Source: Candidatus Mailhella excrementigallinarum
GTDB taxonomy: Bacteria; Desulfobacterota; Desulfovibrionia; Desulfovibrionales; Desulfovibrionaceae
Length of the DNA stretch: 64,000 bases
NCBI GenBank assembly: GCA_944324075.1
Contig: CALUUZ010000002.1
Location: 248,001 to 312,000 of the forward strand
Direction: 5' to 3'
The notes below the pieces were generated by a model, which was not told the origin of the DNA, searched no databases, and saw only the letters and a list, made by a program, of their open reading frames with translations. Numbering within the stretch: position 1 is the first letter of the stretch; every line of letters starts with the position of its first letter. Shown here in pieces: positions 18,079-27,200 of this stretch. A program made the translations under genes and the position numbers.

Positions 18079-18109
18079 GCCCCTTTCCATTTCGAGAGGG
18101 GCTTTTTTT
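18079..18109 (+). terminator. Terminator after the YfjI-like gene
   Basis: GCCCCT (18079-18084) pairs with AGGGGC (18097-18102), followed by seven T. From here to 18554 no gene is seen; the region is moderately AT-rich and has no supported frame. Confidence 0.75.
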
Positions 18110-18554
18110 ACTTCTGCTGACGATCAAAGATGGTTCCGTTATTTTATCGTACAGAACACATTCCTCCTGTACATCGGAGAGTAGTCCAGTAGATTCATGT
18201 TGCATGATGTTTCAATGTGCAGAAAAGTATAGAGTTAAAGTCTTTGAGGGGAATAAGTATTCAGAGTTTGTTGGATGATAGGGTAGCAGAAGCCTATTCC
18301 TTTGCTTGATGCAGAAGCGTAACGATGAAAGGCTTGCCAGTAGAAATTGTACCAAAGGAAAATACAAAGGCTATGTCAATAAAAAAGGATAAATTGGGGA
18401 CAGGGCATCCCCTTTTTTATCCCTTTTTGGGGCTAAAAATAGGGGAGACGTTGGAAAATTTTTGTTTTTTCTTCAGAGAAGGCCATAAATCAAGACATGA
18501 TTCATAGGCAAGTCAAAAGGGTTTGTTCACCAGCATATAGAAGTTCATGCGTTT

Positions 18555-18812
18555 TTACTTTCTTGCGATAAGCGCGTTAACATCACTCAAAGTAAGGCCA
18601 GTAAACGAACTGATTTGCTCCGGTGAAAGACCTTGAGCGAGCATATGGGTAATAATACTTGCGTAGCCTTCTGCTCGTCCTTCTATACGTCCTTCTACAA
18701 GCCCTGTTTCATAATAAGCGGCATTATCACGGCGAGTCTTTTCTCTATCTTCGGCTAACAGGCGCTCGCGTTCATCGGCGTTGAAGAGCCACATTGATCT
18801 GGCTGCGGCCAT
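18555..18812 (-). pseudogene. C-terminal remnant of Rpn/PD-(D/E)XK transposase-family nuclease
   Basis: An 85-residue frame resembling only the C-terminal tail of Rpn-family recombination-promoting nucleases: SMWLFNADERERLLAEDREK, the typical Glu/Gly-rich TGLVEGRIEGRAEGYASII, then a helical end (LSPEQISSFTGLTLSDVNAL). The upstream frame meets a stop about 15 codons before the Met, and the nuclease domain is absent. It is isolated, unlike its neighbours, and most likely debris of an earlier insertion. A free-standing small protein cannot be excluded. Confidence 0.6.
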
Positions 18813-19103
18813 GTCCAGACGAGAGTATCCCCCAATTTTTAGCCGAAATTGCGCCTAAAAATCCCTCCCTACTGTTTTTTTAGAACGATTTTTCTTCATT
18901 CAAATCTATGTGCAAAGGAATGTGATATTTCGATACAACAAGAACATTACTGAAGCCTTGAACTCAAGTGGAAGATATATCTGTAAATTAAAACTTTTCC
19001 GCCAAAATTATATGAAAAAACTTATTTCAATGACACATACAAAACGATAAGTAGTTCTGATATGACGTAATATATACGATCTAGGAAAAAGGTAATACCT
19101 ATT

Positions 19104-19224
19104 AATAAAATTATTATAACAAATTCATTATAATAAAACTTATTATAATAAATTATATTAAAACAACAATAAAGACTTATAACATCAAACATAATGCTCA
19201 ATATGCAACCAACATATTGAGCAT
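19104..19224 (+). repeat. AT-rich iteron-like repeats and a perfect palindrome
   Basis: TTATTATAA and its complement TTATAATAA recur within 19104-19160 as direct and inverted copies. Then ATGCTCAATATG (19194-19205) pairs perfectly with CATATTGAGCAT (19213-19224) over a 7-base loop, ending 20 bases before a replication-type gene. It could be a replication origin or an operator. The stretch 18813-19244 holds no supported gene. Confidence 0.5.
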
Positions 19225-19244
19225 ATTATCTCAGGAGAACCATT

Positions 19245-19841
19245 ATGAAAATCACATATGATAATAAATTTCATAACTACTCTATCAATACCAATAAAGA
19301 AAAGAATCAAGGATGTATTGAAGAAATACTCGAACGTATTGAATCCTCTCTTAACTCCATGTTGAAAAAACATTCAAAAGTATTATCCGTCAGGTTTGAT
19401 GTTCGTTATCCGAAAGACGATATAACATGTGATAAAAACAAGATTTATGATTTTAATTACAACTTTAAAAGAATACTTAATCGTGAAAGAATTGAAGGTG
19501 GACATAGAACAGATCCAGTTCTTATATCTGTACCAGAACAACATAACGAAGACCATAAACATTTCCACTATCTTCTTCTTGTAAATGGAAATGCTCATAG
19601 AGCGACTACAAACATTCATAAAAAAGCAAATAGCCTCTGGAAGAAAATGAACAACTCTGATGAAGATGGCCTGGTAGATTTCTGTAACAAAAATGGAGAC
19701 AACGGAATCATGATAGACAAGAACTCGAAAGATTTTGAAGATCAGTACAACAGAGTCTTTTATCAGGCTTCATATTTGGCAAAATCAAGAGGTAAAGAGC
19801 ATCGTGATAAAGGCTCCTGGATAGTCAGAAAAAGCAGATAA
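19245..19841 (+). CDS. YagK/YfjJ C-terminal domain / inovirus Gp2-like protein
   Basis: A 198-residue protein matching the YagK_YfjJ_C / Inovirus_Gp2 pattern: an N-terminal helical part (IEEILERIESSLNSMLKKHS), KVLSVRFDVRYP, then EQHNEDHKHFHYLLLVNGNA with a histidine cluster, KANSLWKKMN and QASYLAKSRGKEHRDKGS near the end. Members sit in CP4-type prophages and filamentous-phage replication regions and are proposed to be replication proteins. ATG has CTCAGGAG upstream. The gene is AT-rich. A palindrome and iteron-like repeats precede it. Confidence 0.78.
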   Translation: MKITYDNKFHNYSINTNKEKNQGCIEEILERIESSLNSMLKKHSKVLSVRFDVRYPKDDITCDKNKIYDFNYNFKRILNRERIEGGHRTDPVLISVPEQHNEDHKHFHYLLLVNGNAHRATTNIHKKANSLWKKMNNSDEDGLVDFCNKNGDNGIMIDKNSKDFEDQYNRVFYQASYLAKSRGKEHRDKGSWIVRKSR

Positions 19842-19863
19842 TACATTAGAAAATCATCAACAG

Positions 19864-19910
19864 GAACGGCATAGATTTCTCAGAATTGAGAACATATGCC
19901 GTTCTTTATT
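19864..19910 (+). terminator. Terminator-like hairpin after the Gp2-like gene
   Basis: GAACGGCATA (19864-19873) pairs with TATGCCGTTC (19895-19904), with an inner TTCTCA/TGAGAA stem, followed by TTTATTTTT. Confidence 0.78.
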
Positions 19911-19922
19911 TTTGGAGTTCTT

Positions 19923-20588
19923 ATGTCCAAATCAAATATCAATTTGAAAACTACAACAAGTCCAAAAGTAAAATCAAATACTGTCATTTCCATACATGGC
20001 AAAGACATTACAACTTACTAAGGAAAACTTGATTATGCACATCAATGTGGCATAGATTCCATTACTTCAAAGATTATTCAATTTCCCGTATCTGAAAACA
20101 GTAACACTTGTATTTGTGAAGCAGTTGTAAAAACGAGTGACGGCAGAGTCTTTTCTGATATCGGAGATGCCAGTCCTGATAATGTTCCTCGTGGTTGTAT
20201 AAATCGAATCATTGGTGTTGCTTCCACCAGAGCAAAATCCAGAGCTTTGTCAGATGCTTTTAATATTTCAAGTTCACTGGACGATATAGGCGAATCAAGT
20301 ATTATCGACATAACACCTGTTCAAGATGATAGCCCAGAATCATGTCAGGATATGCTTTCACTACAGCAAAATGCTAATGCTGGTGATGCTGACAAATCGA
20401 AAATGCAAGGTGGAGGATTAAAGTCTATATCAGCAAAGCAAATGAATTTTATTGAAAAACTTGCCTCCAGACAACATACTACTGGAGATGAACTCGCCAT
20501 GTCCATAGTTAATAAATCTCTTGAACAGCTTACTGGGGCAGAAGCAGATTTTATTATTAAATCTGTAAAAAATAATACACTTCACTAA
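19923..20588 (+). pseudogene. Conserved mobile-element protein interrupted by one in-frame stop
   Basis: One frame from ATG 19923 (good GGAG upstream) runs to 20588 except for a TAA at 20019-20021. Text flows across it: KDITTY, stop, GKLDYAHQCGID, then FSDIGDASPDNVPRG and ASTRAKSRALSDAFNI. This resembles a recurrent domain of integrative elements (LDYAHQNG..., DGRVFTGLGDASP..., AETRAKARALRDA). A TAT or TAC to TAA change is the simplest explanation. The C-terminal part has a helical tail (SAKQMNFIEKLASRQHTTGD) like the Gp-terminal helices of recombination accessory proteins. A downstream restart cannot be excluded. Confidence 0.7.
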
Positions 20589-20631
20589 TATTATGGCATT
20601 CGTATATTACATTTCACATAACGGAGGATTT

Positions 20632-20880
20632 ATGAATATTACACCTGAACATCCGGGAATCGAGTTGCGAAAGAGAATTTCAGATAAAGGCATGAATCTT
20701 GCTGAATTTGCAAGGAGTATCAATGTTTCTTCTTCACGAATAAGCGAGCTTGCTTCCTGTAAACGCGCATTGACGATTGATAGTGCCATAAAGATAGCTG
20801 ATGTTTTTGATACTACTCCTGAATATTGGATTTCAAAACAGAATAAATATGACCTGTATTGGAAATATAACCGGGCATAG
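20632..20880 (+). CDS. HigA-type XRE antitoxin/regulator without adjacent toxin
   Basis: An 82-residue HTH protein: EHPGIELRKRISDKGMNLAE, FARSINVSSSRISELASCKR, then DSAIKIADVFDTTPEYWISK. This is the HigA/VapI layout. ATG at 20632 has GGAGG 5 bases upstream. No RelE/HigB toxin is found on either side, so it is either an orphan antitoxin or a plain regulator. The next gene starts 9 bp downstream. Confidence 0.8.
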   Translation: MNITPEHPGIELRKRISDKGMNLAEFARSINVSSSRISELASCKRALTIDSAIKIADVFDTTPEYWISKQNKYDLYWKYNRA

Positions 20881-20889
20881 AGGTTTACC

Positions 20890-21153
20890 ATGGAAAAATT
20901 TGATATAAAAACAAGAGAGTATGAGTTTAGAATACTTGAAGAACCAAGTAAGGACAACGACTACACTTGCACTTGTGCTGGAAGTTTATTTTCAAACAAA
21001 ATTGATATGGAATTGAGTATTATCACTATGACACCAGACGATTTACCTGATAGCGTTGAAGAAATCATGATCTATGTCACTAAACAAAAATGTAAAATAG
21101 ACTTACTACGTCAAGCACTGGAATGGACGCATATGACAAAACCTCCTGTATAG
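20890..21153 (+). CDS. Hypothetical protein following the HigA-like gene
   Basis: An 87-residue acidic protein (MEKFDIKTREYEFRILEEPS, PDDLPDSVEEIMIYVTKQKC). ATG is preceded by AGAGGTTTACC. No family recognised. It may be co-transcribed with the HigA-like gene, but it lacks the RelE fold pattern, so it is not an obvious toxin. Confidence 0.55.
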   Translation: MEKFDIKTREYEFRILEEPSKDNDYTCTCAGSLFSNKIDMELSIITMTPDDLPDSVEEIMIYVTKQKCKIDLLRQALEWTHMTKPPV

Positions 21154-21310
21154 GCATTTGGATAAGACAATACTGAGAGCATGGCTAATACATATTTTTT
21201 AAGTTTGGAGCTGGTTGAGTTATGCTGGAAATTCGATGGTTTTTATATCCCGCAACAGATTCAAGAAATAATCCAAAGTGACAACGGCACTGGGCTTGAA
21301 TAAAATGAAA

Positions 21311-21332
21311 GCCAGCGTCATTTAGGCGCTGG
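21311..21332 (-). terminator. Terminator of the exported-protein operon (minus strand)
   Basis: Read on the minus strand, GCCAGCG and CGCTGGC form a stem over a 9-base loop, followed by TTTCATTTTATT. It lies about 80 bp past the last minus-strand gene. Nothing else is seen between 21154 and 21414. Confidence 0.6.
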
Positions 21333-21414
21333 CCGAGTAAAACCTTATAGGACTGGAGCAAAACATCAGCTTTGCGGGTGGCTGTAATTTTAACCTCACT
21401 AGGATTAAAGTTCT

Positions 21415-21861
21415 TTAAATTCCCAAATCCATTGGCGGAAATACTTTGTTAAATTCAATGTCCTGCTTAGCTGCGTTGTTTGCCTTTCCCCAAATCTCAA
21501 AAGGCTTTGTAGTATCCAGAATAACTGTACCATCACTCATAATCTTCCAATCACCTATGACTTTGATGTACTGCTGTTCTGACGGAAAGAATTCAAACAC
21601 TCTGTCCGGATCATCTACACCATCCGTTAGTTTGAGATCCGTTGCAGATCCAAGAGTTGCACATTTCCCTGGTGCTGTACAAATGGTGTAAAAATCCATC
21701 TGATACATATATTCAGAGAGAAGATATCCCTCAACTGCAGAATTTGTCTCAGTTTTTACGACAGTGATCTCTTGACTACCGAGTTCAAATCCTTGGACTG
21801 TTGTACTTACCGCACACATCACCAACAGACCAAATACAAAAGTAACGATTTTTTTAAACAT
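21415..21861 (-). CDS. Exported hypothetical protein at the end of the CHAT block
   Basis: About 148 residues from ATG 21861, which follows TTGGAGTGAACGCT. It has a signal peptide (MFKKIVTFVFGLLVMCAVST, then TTVQG) and a compact mature part with two cysteines (YTICTAPGKCATLG) and repeated Asp/Thr-rich beta-like segments (WKIMSDGTVILDTTKPFEIW). No family recognised. It is separated from the OmpA gene by about 110 bp, so membership in the same transcript is likely but not proven. Confidence 0.6.
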   Translation of the reverse strand: MFKKIVTFVFGLLVMCAVSTTVQGFELGSQEITVVKTETNSAVEGYLLSEYMYQMDFYTICTAPGKCATLGSATDLKLTDGVDDPDRVFEFFPSEQQYIKVIGDWKIMSDGTVILDTTKPFEIWGKANNAAKQDIEFNKVFPPMDLGI

Positions 21862-21971
21862 AGCGTTCACTCCAAGGTTAGAAGTTGGTGGCATATTTCA
21901 ATATATTTCTGTTTAGAATTTTTTATACCTGTTACTTTACTCATATATATCTCCCATAATCGTGATTATTT

Positions 21972-22589
21972 TTAATCACGATGCAACTCCACTCTGCGAT
22001 TGCGCGCATATGCTTCCGAGTTGTCTGCCGTATCGATGGGGTGCTCAGATCCCCATCCGACGCAGCGCAAACGCGCAGGCGATACATTTCGTTTCAGCAG
22101 TTCATCTCGAACTGCTTCCGCCCGAAGCAAAGAAAGTTTCCTATTCCATTCAGGGCGGCCACTTCTGTCTGTATGCCCTTCAATCAACAACTTCCAATCC
22201 GGGTGAATGACAAGGACATCATGGATTTCATCAATCCATGGCAGATGCTCGGGCAAGATTTCTGCCTTCCCGAGAGCAAATTCCAGATAAATAACCGCCA
22301 TGCCTGTTTCTTCCAGTTCCTTGACGAGAGAACCGGATATACGCGGTACTATAAAACCTGAAGATTTTTCTGCTTCAGGAGTGGATTGGGATTCCGCAGT
22401 GCTGCCTGAAGACACCGGTTCATGATTTTTCCTCGCGGAAGGAACAGTCGATTCTGAATCTGTATATCCTTTCCCTTCAATTTTCCGCATATCAATCAAA
22501 AAGTTCTCTTTTGCGTTTGTAAACGGTATGGATAAAAAATTAATGCATAACACCGCCATGATGCAGATAACGAATTGTCTCTCTCGCAT
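21972..22589 (-). CDS. Exported OmpA-domain (peptidoglycan-binding) protein
   Basis: About 205 residues from ATG 22589 (AAGGG 7 bases upstream), overlapping the preceding gene's stop as TAATG. A signal/anchor segment (FVICIMAVLCINFLSIPFTN) is followed by a disordered Ser/Glu linker and a C-terminal OmpA-like domain: VIYLEFALGKAEILPEHLPW, KLLIEGHTDRSGRPEWNRKL, SLLRAEAVRDELLKRNVSPA, then GSEHPIDTADN and NRRVELH. These residues bind diaminopimelate in peptidoglycan, so it likely anchors the exported complex to the cell wall. It is coupled to the HExxH gene. Confidence 0.85.
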   Translation of the reverse strand: MRERQFVICIMAVLCINFLSIPFTNAKENFLIDMRKIEGKGYTDSESTVPSARKNHEPVSSGSTAESQSTPEAEKSSGFIVPRISGSLVKELEETGMAVIYLEFALGKAEILPEHLPWIDEIHDVLVIHPDWKLLIEGHTDRSGRPEWNRKLSLLRAEAVRDELLKRNVSPARLRCVGWGSEHPIDTADNSEAYARNRRVELHRD

Positions 22590-23353
22590 TAGAAACCCTT
22601 CAGAATAATACGTCGTGCCTGAACCTCGCGCACAGCCCATTCCTCAAGACGCAGTTCTTCATTATCAGCGTACTGCTTGAACCTGTTACGCTCCTGTTCC
22701 CGCCCGGATTCAGGTAAGGCTTCCCAAGCCTTACGGGCCTGCTTCACGAAAGTCGGATCTTCATCCCAGAACACATGCAGCCGTTCATGGTTGAGATTCT
22801 CCTCCAGAGAACGCTTTTTTCCTTCGGCTGCTGCAAGGATATGCCTGATTTTTCCTCCCGGTATGAAACGTCCTTCTTTCAGCACGACCACCTGATCCTG
22901 CAGAAGGTATCCCATAAACAACAGCGTCTCACGAACGGGAGTTTCTCTTTTTCCCGCAAAGACATCATTCAGCCATACACAAATCTGGGTTATGTCGTAG
23001 TGAAAACCTTCCACTCCCGCTTCTACGCGTTCTCTGCTGACAGACGGAGGAATATCCCCGCTGTGCAGGGCCAGATCATAGACCGTCCTTCCAAGCGCCT
23101 GTCTGCTGTCAAAGTGCAGTTCGTATGTCGTCTTCCGGTATTTCCACGCATGTGAAAAGGCGGCAGCCCCGGTTTGAGCGCCGCGCAGCAGGCGTCCGGG
23201 ACACAGAGAGAAGTTGGCTGGACGCGCATTCAGGGCAAGGGTCAGGTAACTGTCCCACAATGCCGGGGAAAGTTCGGCCGAACTGGCTTCCGGATATGCC
23301 ATCGGGCAACAGGTCAGAACAAAACATAAAATGGAAAATCGAATTTTTTTCAT
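22589..23353 (-). CDS. Exported protein with HExxH motif, candidate metallopeptidase
   Basis: A 254-residue protein with a signal peptide (MKKIRFSILCFVLTCCPMAY). Near residues 196-200 it reads NHERLHVFWDEDPTFVKQAR, where HERLH fits the HExxH zinc-protease motif and Glu/Asp residues downstream could be the third ligand. An upstream region (FHYDITQICVWLNDVFAG, VVVLKEGRFIPGGKIRHI) resembles secreted hypothetical proteins. I do not recognise a family. It could be a protease partner of the CHAT protein. HExxH also occurs by chance, so the activity is a guess. Confidence 0.6.
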   Translation of the reverse strand: MKKIRFSILCFVLTCCPMAYPEASSAELSPALWDSYLTLALNARPANFSLCPGRLLRGAQTGAAAFSHAWKYRKTTYELHFDSRQALGRTVYDLALHSGDIPPSVSRERVEAGVEGFHYDITQICVWLNDVFAGKRETPVRETLLFMGYLLQDQVVVLKEGRFIPGGKIRHILAAAEGKKRSLEENLNHERLHVFWDEDPTFVKQARKAWEALPESGREQERNRFKQYADNEELRLEEWAVREVQARRIILKGF

Positions 23354-23410
23354 GGAGAGTAGAGGTTCGGGGATGGAATATCCCCGAACCTTGTGCTGAG
23401 TATTAAATCA

Positions 23411-24256
23411 TCAGGCCAGTGACATGATGTCGGAGATCAACCCCTTGACGCTGCTCAGCATGGACATGACCATGCTGGAAAGAGCCTTGACCGGGCTGAG
23501 AAGGGCCATGGCCGGATTATCCGAAGACGCTCCGCTGATCGCCTGCCGCGCACAGCCCGCAATGGCCATGGGATCGCCACTGGCGATGGAACCCGCCTGA
23601 CTGGTGACTTCCTTCAATAGGCCGGTGACCTGCGAGGACAGCGTGGTCACGCTGGTCAGCAGGCTTTGGGCCTTGGGCAGCAGACTGGACTGAAGAGACT
23701 GCCGATCCGCAAGGCTCAGGTCCTTTTTGGCGTCGGCAGTATAGTCGGAACGGGCGTCCTGCATTTTGGACATCTGCTCGTTATAGGCATCAATCTTGTC
23801 GGCGTCCGCGCCGCTGAGGGCCATTTCCGCGCTGGCCACACGGCTGAGGCCGGTTTCACGCGCAAGCCTGGCCCGTGTCGGGCAGTTACCGGCAGCATCC
23901 CACAACTTGGCTTCCTTTTCGCACAGGTCGCGGAAGGCGTTGGCCAGCTTCATGCCCTGAGCCTGAACACTTGCGCTGGCCTTTTCACCATTAAGACCGC
24001 TGACAAGGCGCTTGTATTGATCCGTGTTGGTCTGCATCTGCTTGCGCAACCTGTTTATCTCGCCCCAGTTGACGTTGACGGCTTCCGCCGGGGGCTTGCT
24101 GAACTCAATCGAAGCCATTTCCAGATCTGCCGCGTTGGAACCGGCGTCTGCGGCGGACTTGTTGGCCTGGCCCAGCAATTCTGCGCCAGCCCAGACCAGC
24201 CCGGCAGTCAGCGCGGTCAGAAACACGGCAACAAGAAATTTGCGAAGTCTCTGCAT
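23411..24256 (-). CDS. Exported helical hypothetical protein
   Basis: A 281-residue protein with a signal peptide (FLVAVFLTALTAGLVWAGAE). The mature part is helix-rich and Ala/Ser/Gln-rich (WGEINRLRKQMQTNTDQYKR, LLTSVTTLSSQVTGLLKEVT), ending with a hydrophobic amphipathic tail (MALLSPVKALSSMVMSMLSS). Three cysteines are present. No family recognised. It starts 30 bp after the CHAT gene stop, so it is in the same operon; it might be a substrate, structural partner or pore-like effector, none of which is shown by sequence. Confidence 0.65.
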   Translation of the reverse strand: MQRLRKFLVAVFLTALTAGLVWAGAELLGQANKSAADAGSNAADLEMASIEFSKPPAEAVNVNWGEINRLRKQMQTNTDQYKRLVSGLNGEKASASVQAQGMKLANAFRDLCEKEAKLWDAAGNCPTRARLARETGLSRVASAEMALSGADADKIDAYNEQMSKMQDARSDYTADAKKDLSLADRQSLQSSLLPKAQSLLTSVTTLSSQVTGLLKEVTSQAGSIASGDPMAIAGCARQAISGASSDNPAMALLSPVKALSSMVMSMLSSVKGLISDIMSLA

Positions 24257-24286
24257 TCTCTTCCTCCAAATGTATGTTGAATGTTA

Positions 24287-27200
24287 TTAATGCCCGAAGA
24301 TAGCTCCAACGGCCCAGAAGTAGGGATGTTGGGGAATGGAAGTCCAATCATTACCCAAAAGATTATTGTTCTTTTTAGATTCTTCTAAATATTTTCTTAT
24401 GGCTTCTGTATAGGCTTTTGTAGTCTCACTTGTTTTAGATTTATCAATAAATAAAGGAAGTATATAAGCATTTGCTCTGTCATCAGCAAACCATAAAGTC
24501 CCATAGGTATGTTTGACACCACGTTTCATGAAGGTATCAACAAAAGATATTTGGTCTATACTTGGCACCCATCCTGAACCTCGTAGCTCTTTTTCAACTG
24601 TTTCAGAAGAAAGAACAGCCATAATCTCATCATCTTCCAGTGCCTTTGGTGCAAAACTTACACCTGTATTACATGCTGAAAGAATCACAATTTTACTATT
24701 TTTTAGAGCATCATTTGGAAATTCAAGAAGTTCTTTTATGGTCAAAAAGCCGTCATCTTGTTCACTTTCTGCCATGTAAAGATATCCATTAAGCATAGAC
24801 AGGCCATGAAGACTTTGTTCCATATAGGCTTTTGATTTTCTAAATTTATCTTTTGTACTCTCTTTCAAATGAGCAATCTTGGCTTCAAAATCTACATAAT
24901 ATGATGTATATGTATCTGAAAAAGGCATCCCATGAGTAGCAAAGTATATAATATCATTGCCACCATTAATAATTAAATTTTTAATCCATGTCTCAGTTGC
25001 ATCAGTATTATACTTTATATTGTCAGAATTCAAATCAACACCAAGAGACTGAGCAGCCTTTTCTACCTCTACTTCTGCTCCCTTTAGACTTTTTAGAATA
25101 GGAAATAAACTGTTGCGAGGATTTCCTGCTGCCACTATGCTAAGAGCTGATGATTGGTTTGAATCTCTACTCTTTGCATGATCAAAAAACGTCAGTCTGG
25201 AATGGACAATTTCTTTATCTTCAACTAAAAAAGCTGGACGTACAGGATCACTTCCATTCGTTACTAGTGCCATAAAAGGAAACTGAGCCAAAAAACCACT
25301 AGTGATAATGATCAGACGATCCTTATTTTGGACATCATCTTTTACAGGTGAAATAAGCAAATCATACATATGACTGAAATAGGCTGTGCTTGAACGCATA
25401 GCCGCTTCTTCTTGAACAGGCGTATTAACATCACGGAAGCCTTCAATCATCTCCATCAAAAAATCTTTCTTGATTTTTTCATCAATTTCCTTTGCCGTCA
25501 CCGGCTCCGCATAAATCCGCACAAATTCCTTGGCAATGGAAACAATAATCAAAGTATCTGGTAGACTGATATAGTTCAGTACCAGCTCATCCGGTTCCAG
25601 GGATGCCTGGACTGCCGCCGTATCAATTTTGGCGTTGGAATCGAACATTGCCGCATCTTCGGGGTAACGCTTCTTCCACTCGGCCAGCAGGTCGTTAAAG
25701 GTTTTTTCCAGAGTGACAACGCGCTCTTTGGAAGCTTTGGCCTCTTCTTCCAGTAAAGCTGCCTGACGGGCTTCTTCCGGCGTCTGTTCTCCGTTCGTCT
25801 TTTCAGGCAGGGCAGGCGTATGGGAAGCCACCTTGTCCCGCCGGGCGGCAAGGCTCAGGATGTCCTGATACAGCTTCTGCTTTTCAGGCTCCGCATAGTC
25901 CATGCGAACCAGTTGGGTATTGGCCTTGATGATTTCGTTGCGGTATATCTCGTCCAGCTCCATGGCCCGCACCATGTAGGATTGCTCACCCGTTTCCTTA
26001 TACTGGGCGACGCACAGCTCCATGGCTTCGGTGAAGAGTTCGCCCTTGTCTTTCATGTATTCGCCCAACAGTTCCACATCAGACTGCGAGCCACGCATAG
26101 ACGTCACCAGAGCAATGGCTTTTTCGTACTCGGCTAATGCTTCGGCGTTCTTCCCTTCCTCACGCAGAGCGAAGCCCAGCCCTTGATGAGCGCTCCATAT
26201 CAGCTCGCGCATGCCCAGCCCTTTGGCTATGGACAGAGCACGGGTGTACGCTTCCACTGATTCCCGACGGGCCATAGCAGGCTCAAGGGAAGGAAGCGTG
26301 ATTTCCTCGTCGTCGAATACCAGATCACGTGCGGCTCTTTTCGGAGTAGCGGCTTTACGCAGGCAGCGGCCCATCTGATTCAGGCTCTCTGCAATACCGC
26401 GAGGCATTTCCAACTCTTCATAAATGGCATTGGCCTGGCGGTAGCAGTTCAGCGCACGGGCATAGTCATTATCCGCCACTTCGTAAATTTTTCCCAACCC
26501 AAGCAGCGTGTTCGCGCGTCCTTCTCGGAATCCGTCCTTTTCGTAGAGTTCAAGCGCTGCCACATAATCGCGCCGAGCGGAAGCATGGTCTCCCGTAATT
26601 CTTGCTACAAGCGCCATGTTGGACAACGCAATGGCCTCGTCACGTACATTGCCCACCTCGCGGGCAATGGCGATGGACCAGCTGAAATACTTCTTCGCTT
26701 CCTCATGGCGTCCGGCACTTTTCAGAACCAGTCCGTAGTTGTTGCTATCCACGCCCTCATTGCGACGAAGCATGGCTTCTTTTTCGATATCCAGAGATTG
26801 CAGAAGGAGATCGGCGGCTTCGGGGTAATAGCCCTGTTCCCATTTCAGAATGCCGAGATTGCTGGAGGATTCCGCTCTGGTCAGCGGTTCTCCCCCACTG
26901 CTGATGACTTCGGCCAACAGTTTTTCCGCTTGTACAAAATCACCCAGATTGCCTGCGCACAAACCCCAAGCCGTCAGGATGCGGCGACGCATTTCGCGAT
27001 CCCCGTCCTGTGGGAGCAGTTCCGCCGCCTTTGCATAGGCGGGCACTGCGCGAGAATAAAGCTCGAGTGCCTTATAGGCATCTCCCAACTGGGCATACCA
27101 GTCGGCAAGTTTGGCTTTGTCTGTCGAAAGTTTTATCAGTCGCTCAAGATAATCCGCCTTGAGTGCAAATTCTCCAAGATGATGGTGGCATACCGCCATA

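Noticed and set aside
18555..18812. Functional Rpn nuclease
   Set aside because: Only the C-terminal tail is present; the catalytic domain is missing and the upstream frame is closed.
20019..20021. Stop-codon recoding in the interrupted element gene
   Set aside because: The codon is TAA, which is not used for selenocysteine or pyrrolysine, and no recoding structure is evident; mutation is simpler.
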